Part shown: in pieces, positions 24,528 to 33,496 of the stretch
How positions within the stretch are numbered: position 1 is the first letter of the stretch
How the letters are laid out: each line of letters opens with the position of its first letter
Position numbers and translations under genes: made by a program
The notes under the pieces: model-generated
Told to the model about the DNA's origin: nothing
Database searches by the model: none
Seen by the model: only the letters and a program-made list of their open reading frames with translations
NCBI RefSeq assembly: GCF_028745505.1
Contig: NZ_JAQZZL010000001.1
Location: 1,302,001-1,366,000 of the forward strand
DNA from: Lentisphaera marina
GTDB taxonomy: Bacteria > Verrucomicrobiota > Lentisphaeria > Lentisphaerales > Lentisphaeraceae
Direction: 5' to 3'
Length of the DNA: 64,000 nucleotides

Positions 24528-25967
24528 CTACGATGAGATTGGAATTGTTGGTTTAATGTTTTGTTGAGTCTTTTTATCTTTAGGGTAATTAGCATTATTT
24601 TCCTTGAGATAAGATATGAGCTTTTGAGCTAGACTTTTAGCTTTTTCCGGATGTTGATGGAGCAAATTTTTACTTTCTCCCAGGTCCTCGTTGAGATTGT
24701 ACAGTTCCCAGGTGTTGGAATCGTAGAAATACATAAGCTTCCAGCCATTTTCACGAATAGCTGACTCAGGTCCACTATGTAGCCAGAAGTTGGGTTCATG
24801 CCAAATAAATAAGTCCGGACGTATGTCTCCCTTTTTATCACTGAGAAGATTGGTTATATCATAACCATCAAGCAAAGACGGATTAGGGTGTGTAGTACCT
24901 GCTATTTTTAGGAGGGTGGGCAACCAATCCTGGTGAATGTAGGGACGATTATCGATGCGACCGGGTACTAGGGGAAGATTTTTTTGGTGAATCAATGAGA
25001 GGTCTTGTTTTCCCCATGCGACAAAGTTTGGTGATCGATGACCTCCCTCTAAAGCATCATTTTTTAAGCCTTTGAGAGGTTTGTTATCCCAGAGGCCACC
25101 ATTGTCAGCTGTCCAAATGATGAATGTGTTTTCGGCTATTCCGCGCTTTTTGAGATGGTTCATGATATCTCCAAGACTTTTGTCAGCTCCCTCAATAAGA
25201 GTAGCGTAAGCCAAATCCTGGCCGCTGAGGTTTGGGTAGTTTTTAGCAAAGCGTGGATCAGTCAGAATTGGGGTATGAATTGCGTAATGTGAGACATATA
25301 GAAAGAAGGGGGTTTTGTTGTTTACCGCCGTATCAATTTCAGATTTGGCTGCACGTGTAATAGCCTCGGAATAATGAACTTGTTCGCCATTTTTATTGAT
25401 GTGGTAAGCATCTCTACCACCATGATTTTTGCCTCTGGGAGTACCGTTGTGATCCGCATAGTACTTGTGTTGAAAACCTAAATTCAATGGGTCGGCTCCA
25501 AATGAGCCCTTGCTGCCGAAGTGGGCTTTGCCAATGCACGTGGTTCTGTAACCAGCTTTTTGTAAGAGGGATGGAAGTAAGACGTCTTCTTTTTGAATTC
25601 CCTCATTATCCTGTTCGGCGGACAACATGGTTTCACTGTTTTTGCCATTAGTCCCAGTTATAAAAGTAGTGCCGTGATTAACTGGGTCCTGACCAGTTAA
25701 AATACTTATTCGTGAAGCGGAGCAGACACAGGAAGCCGAATAAGCATTGGGGAATGTTACCCCCATGTCCGCAAGCTTTTCCATATTGGGGGTTTTAAAA
25801 CGATCGTTAAGTTTCGTGCGCTTGGTCCACATAGCTTCAGAGCTGTCTTGCCAACCGTAATCATCGGTTATGAAGAAAATAATATTTGGTTTATTTTCAT
25901 TATCCTGTGCCGATATAAATGAGGGCAAGAAAAGGACTAAGAGTGCGATTGCGTATTTTAGGTTCAT
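24528..25967 (-). CDS. Secreted type I sulfatase
   Basis: A 479-residue arylsulfatase-family enzyme with a signal peptide (first 20 residues). Metal-binding residues lie in FFITDDYGWQDS. The formylglycine site is Cys82 in CSASRISILTG, fitting the C-x-A-S-R consensus and requiring maturation by an anaerobic or FGE-type enzyme. Later conserved blocks are IGKAHFGSKG, YVSHYAIHTP, IIWTADNGG and GLKNDALEGGHR. It likely desulfates algal polysaccharides. It stands between a sigma-factor remnant and a PSCyt1 remnant, where the intact module at 8203-11277 has none, so it may have replaced or joined that operon. The motif TTCAATGAATGAA lies 105 bp upstream. Confidence 0.93.
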   Translation of the reverse strand: MNLKYAIALLVLFLPSFISAQDNENKPNIIFFITDDYGWQDSSEAMWTKRTKLNDRFKTPNMEKLADMGVTFPNAYSASCVCSASRISILTGQDPVNHGTTFITGTNGKNSETMLSAEQDNEGIQKEDVLLPSLLQKAGYRTTCIGKAHFGSKGSFGADPLNLGFQHKYYADHNGTPRGKNHGGRDAYHINKNGEQVHYSEAITRAAKSEIDTAVNNKTPFFLYVSHYAIHTPILTDPRFAKNYPNLSGQDLAYATLIEGADKSLGDIMNHLKKRGIAENTFIIWTADNGGLWDNKPLKGLKNDALEGGHRSPNFVAWGKQDLSLIHQKNLPLVPGRIDNRPYIHQDWLPTLLKIAGTTHPNPSLLDGYDITNLLSDKKGDIRPDLFIWHEPNFWLHSGPESAIRENGWKLMYFYDSNTWELYNLNEDLGESKNLLHQHPEKAKSLAQKLISYLKENNANYPKDKKTQQNIKPTIPISS

Positions 25968-26071
25968 GGACTGTTCTCTTGTTAGTGTTTGCTTATTAAT
26001 TGATTTAATACTTTATGCTTGGAAATAATTGTTAATTCTAAATAGAAAAATTGCGTAGATACTACAATTAT

Positions 26072-26084
26072 TTCAATGAATGAA
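26072..26084. promoter_or_regulatory. Motif TTCAATGAATGAA upstream of sulfatase
   Basis: A near-palindrome 105-117 bp upstream of the sulfatase start. It is the same element found before both PSCyt1 operons. Regulatory role is inferred. Confidence 0.35.
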
Positions 26085-26122
26085 ATTTATTTTTCAGTGA
26101 GTGTATTTTTAAGTGATCATTA

Positions 26123-26230
26123 TTAATTCCAGGAATTGTTTAAGCGGCGAACTTCAGCGATGAGCTGACCTCGAACTCTTTTTGAGTAGACCTAGACTGA
26201 GCTCTCTGAAAGGTTGACATGCTTTTGCTA
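26123..26230 (-). pseudogene. Remnant of the 3' end of an ECF-like sigma factor gene
   Basis: The minus strand reads VYSKRVRGQLIAEVRRLN, then NSWN and a stop at 26123, matching the last residues of the sigma factor at 10687 (VYSKRVRDQLVSEVRRLN). An in-frame TAG interrupts it at 26192-26194, and a 2-base insertion shifts the frame further upstream. Beyond about 26230 the similarity stops. It is clearly dead. Confidence 0.85.
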
Positions 26231-26787
26231 TAGGTACCAATGGTGTGGATGGCGCCATTCACTGTTTGTTGGTGATGGGAGAGAACAGCCAGTGGGCACT
26301 GCAGCGAGTAGGCCCCATTTCTGGATACAGCGTACTTCATGACGATAGCGCCTCTAGACAACTTACCATTATCGTTTCCATAACTTTTCCAGTAAAGATA
26401 GGCATTTTCACTGCTGAGCTGGTACTTGGCAAACAGCTGGTGCCTTTTTGGGGCGTTTCGCTCTTCCAGCGTGAAAAGCATATTTGAACAGTTTAGGTGG
26501 AGAAGAGTATCTTTTGACAGCATTTTACCGTAGTCAAGCCCCTCTTTTTTGCTGTAGTGCTGAAAATAGTTGGGAGCAACGAAGTAACTCCAGGACGGTT
26601 CTTGGGTATTGACCGAACCAGTATGGCTATGACCGCATGTTTCCAAATCCACGTTTAGCATGAAATCAGTCATCCGGCTGGGTTCTCCAGCACATAACGA
26701 TTGCGCCGAAATACAAAACAGTAGTATTAGCGACTTCGATAGAAATGACCGTAATACAAGTCCGTGTTTTAGATTTTCTTGTTTCAT
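26140..26787 (-). CDS. Exported protein of unknown function with a rearranged C-terminus
   Basis: The frame starts at an ATG spaced 8 bp from AGGAG and encodes a signal peptide (about residues 10-35, ending SLCAG). A beta-rich region follows, with SWSYFVAPNYFQHY and AIVMKYAVSRNGAYSLQC, reminiscent of jelly-roll domains in secreted glycan-binding proteins. The last ~30 codons are read from the sigma-factor remnant in a wrong frame, so the natural C-terminus has been lost. It is either a truncated pseudogene or a new chimeric gene; the first is more likely. The ~200 bp upstream show no gene. Confidence 0.45.
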   Translation of the reverse strand: MKQENLKHGLVLRSFLSKSLILLFCISAQSLCAGEPSRMTDFMLNVDLETCGHSHTGSVNTQEPSWSYFVAPNYFQHYSKKEGLDYGKMLSKDTLLHLNCSNMLFTLEERNAPKRHQLFAKYQLSSENAYLYWKSYGNDNGKLSRGAIVMKYAVSRNGAYSLQCPLAVLSHHQQTVNGAIHTIGTYSKSMSTFQRAQSRSTQKEFEVSSSLKFAA

Positions 26788-27004
26788 ATAAAGCATCTCC
26801 TAAATTGAGTCTCTACAAGGCTATGGTTAAACTGTTGTGAACGTCGTGTCGTAAGGCAGTTCACTGCCGGGTGTTCAAAATTTGGTTTCGGCACCGCCGT
26901 TTTGAGCGTTACGGACGGGTGCGCTTGCTGTCAAGAATGTCGTTAAGCATCTTTGTCATTGACACAACGCGCTCACGCTCTTTATTTATAATATTATGAT
27001 AAAA

Positions 27005-28216
27005 CTATGCATGACAGAGTTTTTTTGGTAACCAAGGTTCAGTTTTGATACTTTGTTTTGCAAGTTCAACAAAAAGTTCGTTGACCAAAGAATTATACTT
27101 AGGGTCATAAAACAAATTTTGTTTTTGGTCTGGGTCTTTATCCATGTCAAATAAAAATCCATACTTACATGTAAACATATAAGAAAAATAGTATTTGTCT
27201 GTACGCAAAAACCTTACACGTTCATTGTAAATACTTTCGTCATATTCTGCATAACAATTTTCTCGTATAGACTTTTTTTGTTGATTTAGTACATCTTTTT
27301 GACTAACTCCTTGGATGTCATTTGGTACCTCTATTTCTAAGAGATCTAAAATGGTAGGTAATAAATCGACTGTTGAGTGGAGTGCATCTGTCACTTGTTG
27401 AGATATACCAGGGCCACACCACAAGGTCGGTATACGGTAAACTCCTTCATAGGGAAGTGCAGCCTTTCTCATTAAACCATGATCCCCCATATAGTCACCA
27501 TGATCAGAAAAAAATAAGATGATTGTGTCGTCATAAATATTTTCATTTTTCAGTTCAGTGATTACTCTTCCAATATTGTGATCGACCATGGAGATCATGC
27601 CATAGTTTTTTGCGATCATTTCTTTTAGAGTACCGTCTTTTAAACCATGTGATTCGTAGAATTTTTTGAAAAACAAAGGCTCGTTTTTATTAATAGTTCT
27701 GCTAATTGCTTTAACGCATAATTTTTCAGCCAGATACATAGAATACCAAGGTTCTGGTGGACTAAATGGATGATGTGGATCTGGGAATGAACACCATGAA
27801 AAAAAAGCTTTACTTTTGTCTCTGTCTTTAATGAACTTGATGGTTTCGTTAGCGATCTCTGTGTTGTAATGTTTGCTTTCGTTAATATTTGTACACCAAA
27901 CCTCTTCATTTATACCAGAGTCTTTTAATGCATTAATTCTCAAATAAGAATCTGCATCTTTTTCACTTAATGAATTACGGTGATCTCCAAAATTATAATG
28001 GCCATGTCCCCCCACAAAAAATATTTTATCTAATCCATGGTTAGGTGATTCAGTAACAAAACGCAGTTCGCAACCGGCAGACTCTTGCGATACGAGCCTT
28101 CCTAGCTGGCACAAACTGTCCCGCACCGCTTTGGGATAACGACGTATAGCCAACCCTCCTCCTGATGCAGGTTCAAGTTCTACATTATTATGAAATTCTA
28201 TGTTTTCGTAAATCAT
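27005..28216 (-). pseudogene. Sulfatase lacking its catalytic N-terminus, fused to an SGNH-hydrolase-like leader
   Basis: Residues from about 57 onward are the body of a type I sulfatase (IFFVGGHGHYNFGDHR, WCSFPDPHHPFSPPEPWY, LFFSDHGDYMGDHGLMRKAA, CGPGI, STVDLLPTILDLLEI), running to a normal C-terminus. The part that should carry the metal-binding DD and the formylglycine C-x-P-S-R motif is absent. In its place the first ~56 residues (ENIEFHNNVELE, GGGLAIRRYP, ESAGCELRFVTES) look like the N-terminal region of a GDSL/SGNH hydrolase and are GC-richer. The frame is open across the junction near 28045, but no active sulfatase can result. A few further in-frame codons exist to 28276. Confidence 0.75.
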
Positions 28217-28217
28217 T

Positions 28218-29084
28218 TTATATAGTAATCTTTCCTTCGGCACCTTGAACTGTGAGTGCGGTGGCCATTGCTGCAATTGCGATTGCTTTCTTCACTTTCT
28301 CGAGATGTCGAGAAAACGCTATTTCTGCCCAGATGGGTTTATGGTCGGATAAAGGCTTCTTCAGTTCGATGATGCCACCGTCTGTTGCCTTGGCTCCAGC
28401 CGAGATGTTGTACAAGATGTGATCGATAACCCCGAGGTTTCTTTTCGTCGGATTCTTAGCATGGTAAGTAAACTCCTTGGAGACATCGATCTTCAGATCG
28501 TTCCACGTTGCTCTAAAGCCTGCTTCCAAGATTGTTTTCATGGCCGCATCGCCGATGTTGTTGTAATCCCCAACAACTATAACCCTCTTTATTTTCTCTT
28601 TCGGCAGAACCTTAGTTGCAAGGCTATAGGCATGACCATTCGTTGCGCCCGACTCACAGATATGTAGCGAGTAAAATGCGAATGAAACTCCATCAATCTT
28701 AGTCACAGCTCTGACAACCGACGCGGGATTCCACCCACGACCCGTGAGTTTGTGTTCTTCAGTACCTTCTAAAGGAGTCCTGCTGAGAATCGTCTTGTAC
28801 TTATTTTTGTGATTTGCCGAAGATACTGTGCCCACAAAACAATACTGCATCCCCAGCACCTTGCCGACACGAGCAGTCCAATCACCATCTGGCGCTTCGA
28901 TAAAACCAATGATATTCAGCTTGTATGGCTTTAACATCTCACCAATCTGTTCTGGGGTCGCGCTTTTGCTGGACTCAATGTTGTAGGCAGCAACACGAAT
29001 AGTAATGGGTCTATAAGGCGCAGAAGCGGCAAGACAGAGTGTCGCTCCGCACAAACATAAAACAACAATGAATGCTTTTTTCAT
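28218..29084 (-). CDS. Secreted endonuclease/exonuclease/phosphatase family protein
   Basis: A 288-residue exported EEP-fold protein. The signal peptide covers the first ~20 residues (LCLCGATLCLAAS). Family motifs are VAAYNIESS, IIGFIEAPD, VVGDYNNIGD, GVIDHILYN and LSDHKPIWAEI, covering the metal site and the catalytic Asp-His. EEP proteins hydrolyse phosphodiesters or phosphate monoesters of nucleic acids, lipids or sugars; the substrate here is unknown. After the final LSDHKPIWAEIAF the family ends, but ~30 residues follow, including KKAIAIAAMATALTVQGAEG. This looks like another protein's signal peptide captured by a fusion. It overlaps the start of the next frame and is GC-richer than the AT-rich fragments downstream. 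Confidence 0.8.
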   Translation of the reverse strand: MKKAFIVVLCLCGATLCLAASAPYRPITIRVAAYNIESSKSATPEQIGEMLKPYKLNIIGFIEAPDGDWTARVGKVLGMQYCFVGTVSSANHKNKYKTILSRTPLEGTEEHKLTGRGWNPASVVRAVTKIDGVSFAFYSLHICESGATNGHAYSLATKVLPKEKIKRVIVVGDYNNIGDAAMKTILEAGFRATWNDLKIDVSKEFTYHAKNPTKRNLGVIDHILYNISAGAKATDGGIIELKKPLSDHKPIWAEIAFSRHLEKVKKAIAIAAMATALTVQGAEGKITI

Positions 29085-29131
29085 ATCAATTGATTCCGTT
29101 TCTTATTTAATACTCATTACTTTCCTTCCTC

Positions 29132-32100
29132 TCACCTTTTGCATGTCGGCTCCAAACCGGCTTCGCCTTCCTGCCAGGAAAATTCCTTTGGCGTGGTTAT
29201 GTCGGCAGTCCGCCTCATCTCGCCACCGTCAATTTCAAAAGCGTAACCGTCGTTGTCGGAGACGGCCAGTCCCTCGGTCTTGCCTTTGATGGTCATCTCC
29301 AGAAGCGCCTTCGCCTTGGCTTTTTGCTTGCCGATCGTCAACTCCGTCGGTTGCGTAGCGGCGACGTATTCCACTTCCGTGCCGTTCACGAAGGTCAGGT
29401 TTATTCTGGTTTGACCGTCCTTGAACTCCTTGGTGAAGCCGGTGACGCGTTGGTTAAAAGTCTCGCCTTGGGGGATGGGCACGAGAACGGTGACGACGGG
29501 CGTGTCGCCCGAAAAAGTGGCGTACAGATCCACGGCGGGGGTATAGCCGCTGACCATGCTGGGCGCGGCGTTGGCCCAACCACGCCAGGGATATTTGTCG
29601 CCGAAATACGTGTTATACCTGACTTTGCCGGGGACAGCGTGCAGGAAGGCCAGGTTGACGTTTTCGGGGTTGGCCGTCAGGACCCTTTGGGCCTGGTCGT
29701 CTACCTTCATGTGCTCTCTGCGAAATCCGGGGCGCAACGGATGTTGCTTCTTGTCCTTGTCCGCGAAAAAGCGGTTGGGGGTTAGGTCGGGCGCCGGAAA
29801 GTGCCAAAGCTGGTTCAGTTCCCGAGGTGTTTGGCCGTCTTTGCGTTTAACCCAATCGGTGACGATCCAGACGTTGACACCCCGCAGGTAGATGACCTGA
29901 CGGGTGTGGGTGGCCTCGAATTGCTTATGCGGAACGTCGTTGTGTTTCTTGGCGGCGGCGAGTTGGACGGCGATCTCCTCGTCGGTGGCGCCGTATTTTT
30001 TGGCGTGCTCGCGGACTTCATCGGCGTCCATGGGTTTGGCGTTCTCGAAGGTCCGGGTCCAGTGCCCCTGGACGAAATCGAAGCTGCCCGAGGTGTGCCA
30101 GGGCTGATTGGGGATCGTGGTTTTATAGCCGGTGTTATGGTATCCGGGCAGTTGCCCGCAACCATCGATCATCAGACTGTTGGCGGTCCATGGATTGTGT
30201 TCGCCTTTGTACTCCCAGACCCACAGGCAGTCTTTTTTCTGATCGTCGGGAAGATGACCGACCTGATACGGCCCCGACTGGCGGTCAACCAGCAGGTGAC
30301 GGCCGTAGGCGGCAAGCTCGATGCCGTTGTTGTCGGGATGGTTATGACCTGCTCCCGGGCGGCTGCTTTTGAAGAACAGGGTCGAACTGTCAGGCTTCCA
30401 GCCATCGCGCATCATGTAGTACCCGCTGTAGGGAAACGCAATGGAGGTGTAGGTGGGTGCGCCGAGTTTTTTCTGGTTCTCATACAGCATGGTGTCCAGG
30501 ATTTGGGCGGTGAGCGGGTCATAGAAGGTGTCGCCTGGCTTGTTGGTCTCGCGCATGTCGCGGCCGTAGCTGTTGTTGCCGACCGACGGCATGGTGCCGG
30601 AAGCCATCCGCAAGCTGTTGAACAGGCGCTTGCGCCGAATACCCGCTTGGTGAAGTTGTTTAACCCAATCGGGTTTGTCATGCCCTTCGAAAATTTCGGC
30701 GATGCTTTCGTAGTTATGGAACAACCCGGCGTTGTAGTTAAACGATTGCTCCAAGTCGCCGCCGTCGGGAAGGATAAAACGGGCGATGGCGCCGTTCTTC
30801 AAGCGGTCGATTCCCAAAGCCTCCCAGGCGTCGGCTTCCCGGAGGGACGACATTAACTTGCCCAAGCGCGCCAGGCTTTTTGCCATATGAATCTGCTGAT
30901 TGCCGACGAAATTGCGGGGATCCTTCAACTGCTTTGCGATGTCGTCGGTGACGGCGAAGATCACCATGTTGGCCAAGGTGCGGGAGGGGATGGTCTCATT
31001 GAGGTTGGCGCCTTCAGGTAGCTTGGCGGAGATCTGACGGATCACATCGAGCCAGCCTTCGCTGTAAAGGCAGAAACCCATACCGAAATCCCAGGTGGTG
31101 GGGGCGTGATAGCTGTTTGGCGCGGCGCGGCCGGCGTTGTCGAGATTGTCGAATTCGGTCTTGGCGTTGGCGGCGAATTTCTCCTTCTCGGCAAACCATT
31201 CGGCGATGGCCTGGGTATCCTTCGGCGCTTTGGGTGGACGGAACTTGACGCCCGGCAGCTTCCGCAGGCGTTTGACGAGAATGTCCCGAAATGTCTTAAG
31301 CGCTTCGTCCGGCTTGCCGGCACGTTGCAGCTCGATCACGGCCTTGACGGCGGGATCATTCGGGGCGAGCAACGCCACCAACTCGGCGGCGACCGCCGCC
31401 AAATCAGTGTGGTCGTACCGCGGCTTGACAGGTTCTCTTTCCTTTGGCGGCGCCAGTTCTTTCTCAGCGATTACAGTCGCCAACGGCGGACAATCGAAGG
31501 CGGACGACGCCAGGCGCAGGCCAACATCGTAAATACGGTAGGCCGGCGGCACCGGGCTACGGAAGTCGGCGGTGACGTCGTTGTCCAACGCCACCGAACC
31601 GCCGCGCTGCACGCGCCAGTCGGCCTTTTCCCAGTAACGGTTCCAAGTCCATTCCGCCACATTGCCGTGCGTGTCGTAAAGGCCGAATGGATTGGCTTTC
31701 TTCAAGCCGACCGGGTGCGGGCTGACGTCATCGCCGCGGGCGTCGGCGATGGTGTGCCATGCGTATGGATTCTCGGGATGCGGATCGGATTTCACCCCGT
31801 ACCAGTACGGGGTCGTCGTCCCGGCGCGGCAGGCGTACTCCCATTCCCACTCGGTCGGCAACCGGTAGCCGTCGGCATCGGCCTTGACGCAGTCGTCGGT
31901 CAAATCCAGTTCGCCTTGACGATATACTGCATCCTTCTTTCCGGACGTGTGGTAGACCGGGTCGCGTCCGGCCAGTTCACTGGCGGCGTTGCAGAATTTG
32001 ACGGCGTCGTACCAGGAGATGGTCGAAGCGGGATAGTCCGGTCCCTGGGCGTTGCCCGGGCTCAGGTCATATCCATGCTTGAGCGCCCAGGAGCGGACGG

Positions 32101-32293
32101 TATCGTATTCGCGGCAGGTTAGCTCCCGGTCAGCCAAGCGGAAGGCCTTGACGGTCTCGGACTGCTGTTTCTCCCGTTGCAGTGTACCCGACGGGATCTC
32201 GATCATCTTCGTTTCCGCGCCCTGAACAAGTGCTCCGGAAGCCGTCAGTACTGACAGCGCCACAAGTGTTTTAGCTTTTTTTTTGATTGTCAT
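29132..32293 (-). CDS. Exported FGE-sulfatase-like domain fused to heparinase II/III-type polysaccharide lyase
   Basis: A 1053-residue protein. The signal peptide is TLVALSVLTASGALVQGAE. Residues ~30-265 form an FGE-sulfatase (SUMF1/EgtB-like) domain (YRLPTEWEWEYACRAG, GLYDTHGNVAEWTWNRYW, RVQRGGS, YDVGLRLASS). The copper-binding cysteine pair of true FGE is not seen, so this part is probably non-catalytic. Residues ~290-1050 resemble heparinase II/III or alginate-lyase architecture: a helical toroid (NYNAGLFHNYESIAEIFEG), then a sandwich with PGAGHNHPDNNGIELAAYG near 650. The likely reaction is beta-elimination of a uronic-acid polymer. The frame is open ~56 codons further, past a second signal peptide at 32461; the ATG at 32293 with AAAGAG upstream is preferred. 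Confidence 0.82.
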   Translation of the reverse strand: MTIKKKAKTLVALSVLTASGALVQGAETKMIEIPSGTLQREKQQSETVKAFRLADRELTCREYDTVRSWALKHGYDLSPGNAQGPDYPASTISWYDAVKFCNAASELAGRDPVYHTSGKKDAVYRQGELDLTDDCVKADADGYRLPTEWEWEYACRAGTTTPYWYGVKSDPHPENPYAWHTIADARGDDVSPHPVGLKKANPFGLYDTHGNVAEWTWNRYWEKADWRVQRGGSVALDNDVTADFRSPVPPAYRIYDVGLRLASSAFDCPPLATVIAEKELAPPKEREPVKPRYDHTDLAAVAAELVALLAPNDPAVKAVIELQRAGKPDEALKTFRDILVKRLRKLPGVKFRPPKAPKDTQAIAEWFAEKEKFAANAKTEFDNLDNAGRAAPNSYHAPTTWDFGMGFCLYSEGWLDVIRQISAKLPEGANLNETIPSRTLANMVIFAVTDDIAKQLKDPRNFVGNQQIHMAKSLARLGKLMSSLREADAWEALGIDRLKNGAIARFILPDGGDLEQSFNYNAGLFHNYESIAEIFEGHDKPDWVKQLHQAGIRRKRLFNSLRMASGTMPSVGNNSYGRDMRETNKPGDTFYDPLTAQILDTMLYENQKKLGAPTYTSIAFPYSGYYMMRDGWKPDSSTLFFKSSRPGAGHNHPDNNGIELAAYGRHLLVDRQSGPYQVGHLPDDQKKDCLWVWEYKGEHNPWTANSLMIDGCGQLPGYHNTGYKTTIPNQPWHTSGSFDFVQGHWTRTFENAKPMDADEVREHAKKYGATDEEIAVQLAAAKKHNDVPHKQFEATHTRQVIYLRGVNVWIVTDWVKRKDGQTPRELNQLWHFPAPDLTPNRFFADKDKKQHPLRPGFRREHMKVDDQAQRVLTANPENVNLAFLHAVPGKVRYNTYFGDKYPWRGWANAAPSMVSGYTPAVDLYATFSGDTPVVTVLVPIPQGETFNQRVTGFTKEFKDGQTRINLTFVNGTEVEYVAATQPTELTIGKQKAKAKALLEMTIKGKTEGLAVSDNDGYAFEIDGGEMRRTADITTPKEFSWQEGEAGLEPTCKR

Positions 32294-32461
32294 TAGAATG
32301 TTTTGCTCTTTGTTAGTAAATGGTTTATATTTTATTATTTGGCAACTTTTTCCAGCCCTGTTCGGCAAAACCTTTGCTACGGTCAGCGAGACCTGTGCCG
32401 ATGCGGCTAAGGTGAATAGTAATGATATTGATATGGTAAAAAGTACTTTTGATCTCGACAT
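32294..32461 (-). pseudogene. Signal-peptide relic (copy B), in frame with FGE-heparinase
   Basis: The segment carries the same MSRSKVLFTISISLLFTL, AASAQ leader as copy A. A few base changes near its 3' end remove the stop codon, so the frame enters the downstream gene. Translation from 32461 would give a protein with two tandem signal peptides. No good ribosome-binding site is seen before 32461. Confidence 0.45.
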
Positions 32462-32558
32462 TTTTAGAAATATGCTTTTGGGGTAAACAGTTTCTTGTCC
32501 TTCTTTGGTTTTCGTAAATTTCAACAAGGGGTGCAACTGGGCGGAAACCTGTGCATCT

Positions 32559-33353
32559 TCAATCACCGCTGCCCTTGGTCCACATGCCGCGGGGATTATC
32601 CATGTTGCCGGTGCCGATGGTGGCTTCGCCGCGCATCGCCCGGACGCTGCCGTCGCAAAACAGGTAGTTCCACTGCCCGCCCTTGTGTAGGCGGAAATAC
32701 TTGCCATAAGCCAAACCGTTTTGACGATTCGGGCCGTCCAGATCCGCGGAAGCTCCTTGCGGTTCGCCTAATCTTCTTCGGGCTTCTTTGCCATCGGACC
32801 ATTCCGTATAAGGTTTCTCGCCCATGGCAATGGTACCCGACGGTTCCTCGATCTCGGTTACTTGGCGGGATACGCCGTAGGGGCCGGCAATACCATTCGG
32901 GGAGTAACCCACGGATAATGCATTTTGCTCCCAGGAATACATCGCAGCGTAGAGACCCCGCCCGCCCCGGTTTATTAAGTAGGTGCGCCGAATCTCTATG
33001 TTGCCCCCAGGCGGGGCTTCGCGCATGTCACTGGGGCAACGCCAGATTGCCGTCGAGCCTTTGACCGGGGCTGCATGGCCCGCCATTTCAGCTTCACTCA
33101 AATTGCGACCATCGTAGGGACTGAGCAAATCATCATACGTAATCCCGTTAGAACGAGCATAAGCATAAGGGTAATAACCATTGTTGTCGCTGGTATATTG
33201 CATCATACACAAACCGAGTTGTTTCAGGTTGCCCGCACAAGCAGTACGTTTGCTGGCGTCACGGGCGTTTTTCAATGCCGGCAGCAGCAAACTGGCGAGT
33301 ATCGAAATGATGGCGATGATTACCAGTAATTCTATTAGTGTAAATTTTTTCAT
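32559..33353 (-). CDS. Type II secretion pseudopilin-like protein (copy B)
   Basis: A 264-residue protein starting [20 protein letters not shown], with the prepilin cleavage/methylation site and hydrophobic helix, and the C-terminal [13 protein letters not shown] region of DUF1559-like proteins. It is nearly identical to copy A at 19646; differences include PYAYARS for PYSFARS and [10 protein letters not shown] for [10 protein letters not shown]. It lies between the isomerase gene (144 bp upstream) and the FGE-heparinase gene, so it belongs to the polysaccharide locus. Its function there is unknown; one possibility is a fibre that displays or exports the lyase. Confidence 0.9.
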   Translation of the reverse strand: MKKFTLIELLVIIAIISILASLLLPALKNARDASKRTACAGNLKQLGLCMMQYTSDNNGYYPYAYARSNGITYDDLLSPYDGRNLSEAEMAGHAAPVKGSTAIWRCPSDMREAPPGGNIEIRRTYLINRGGRGLYAAMYSWEQNALSVGYSPNGIAGPYGVSRQVTEIEEPSGTIAMGEKPYTEWSDGKEARRRLGEPQGASADLDGPNRQNGLAYGKYFRLHKGGQWNYLFCDGSVRAMRGEATIGTGNMDNPRGMWTKGSGD

Positions 33354-33496
33354 TTAAGCAATCTCCAAAGTATTTATTTTAACGATCTTATTTATTATAT
33401 TATCACTTTATTATTCCACAATATCTCTTCGTTTTAATTCATAAATACATTAACATAAAATACTTTAATTCATATGTTTATGATTTTTTAATTTGT

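Noticed and set aside
29801..32122. Long plus-strand frames (351 and 338 codons) opposite the FGE-heparinase gene
   Set aside because: They are antisense shadows produced by GC-rich codons of the real minus-strand gene; no family features, no ribosome-binding sites.
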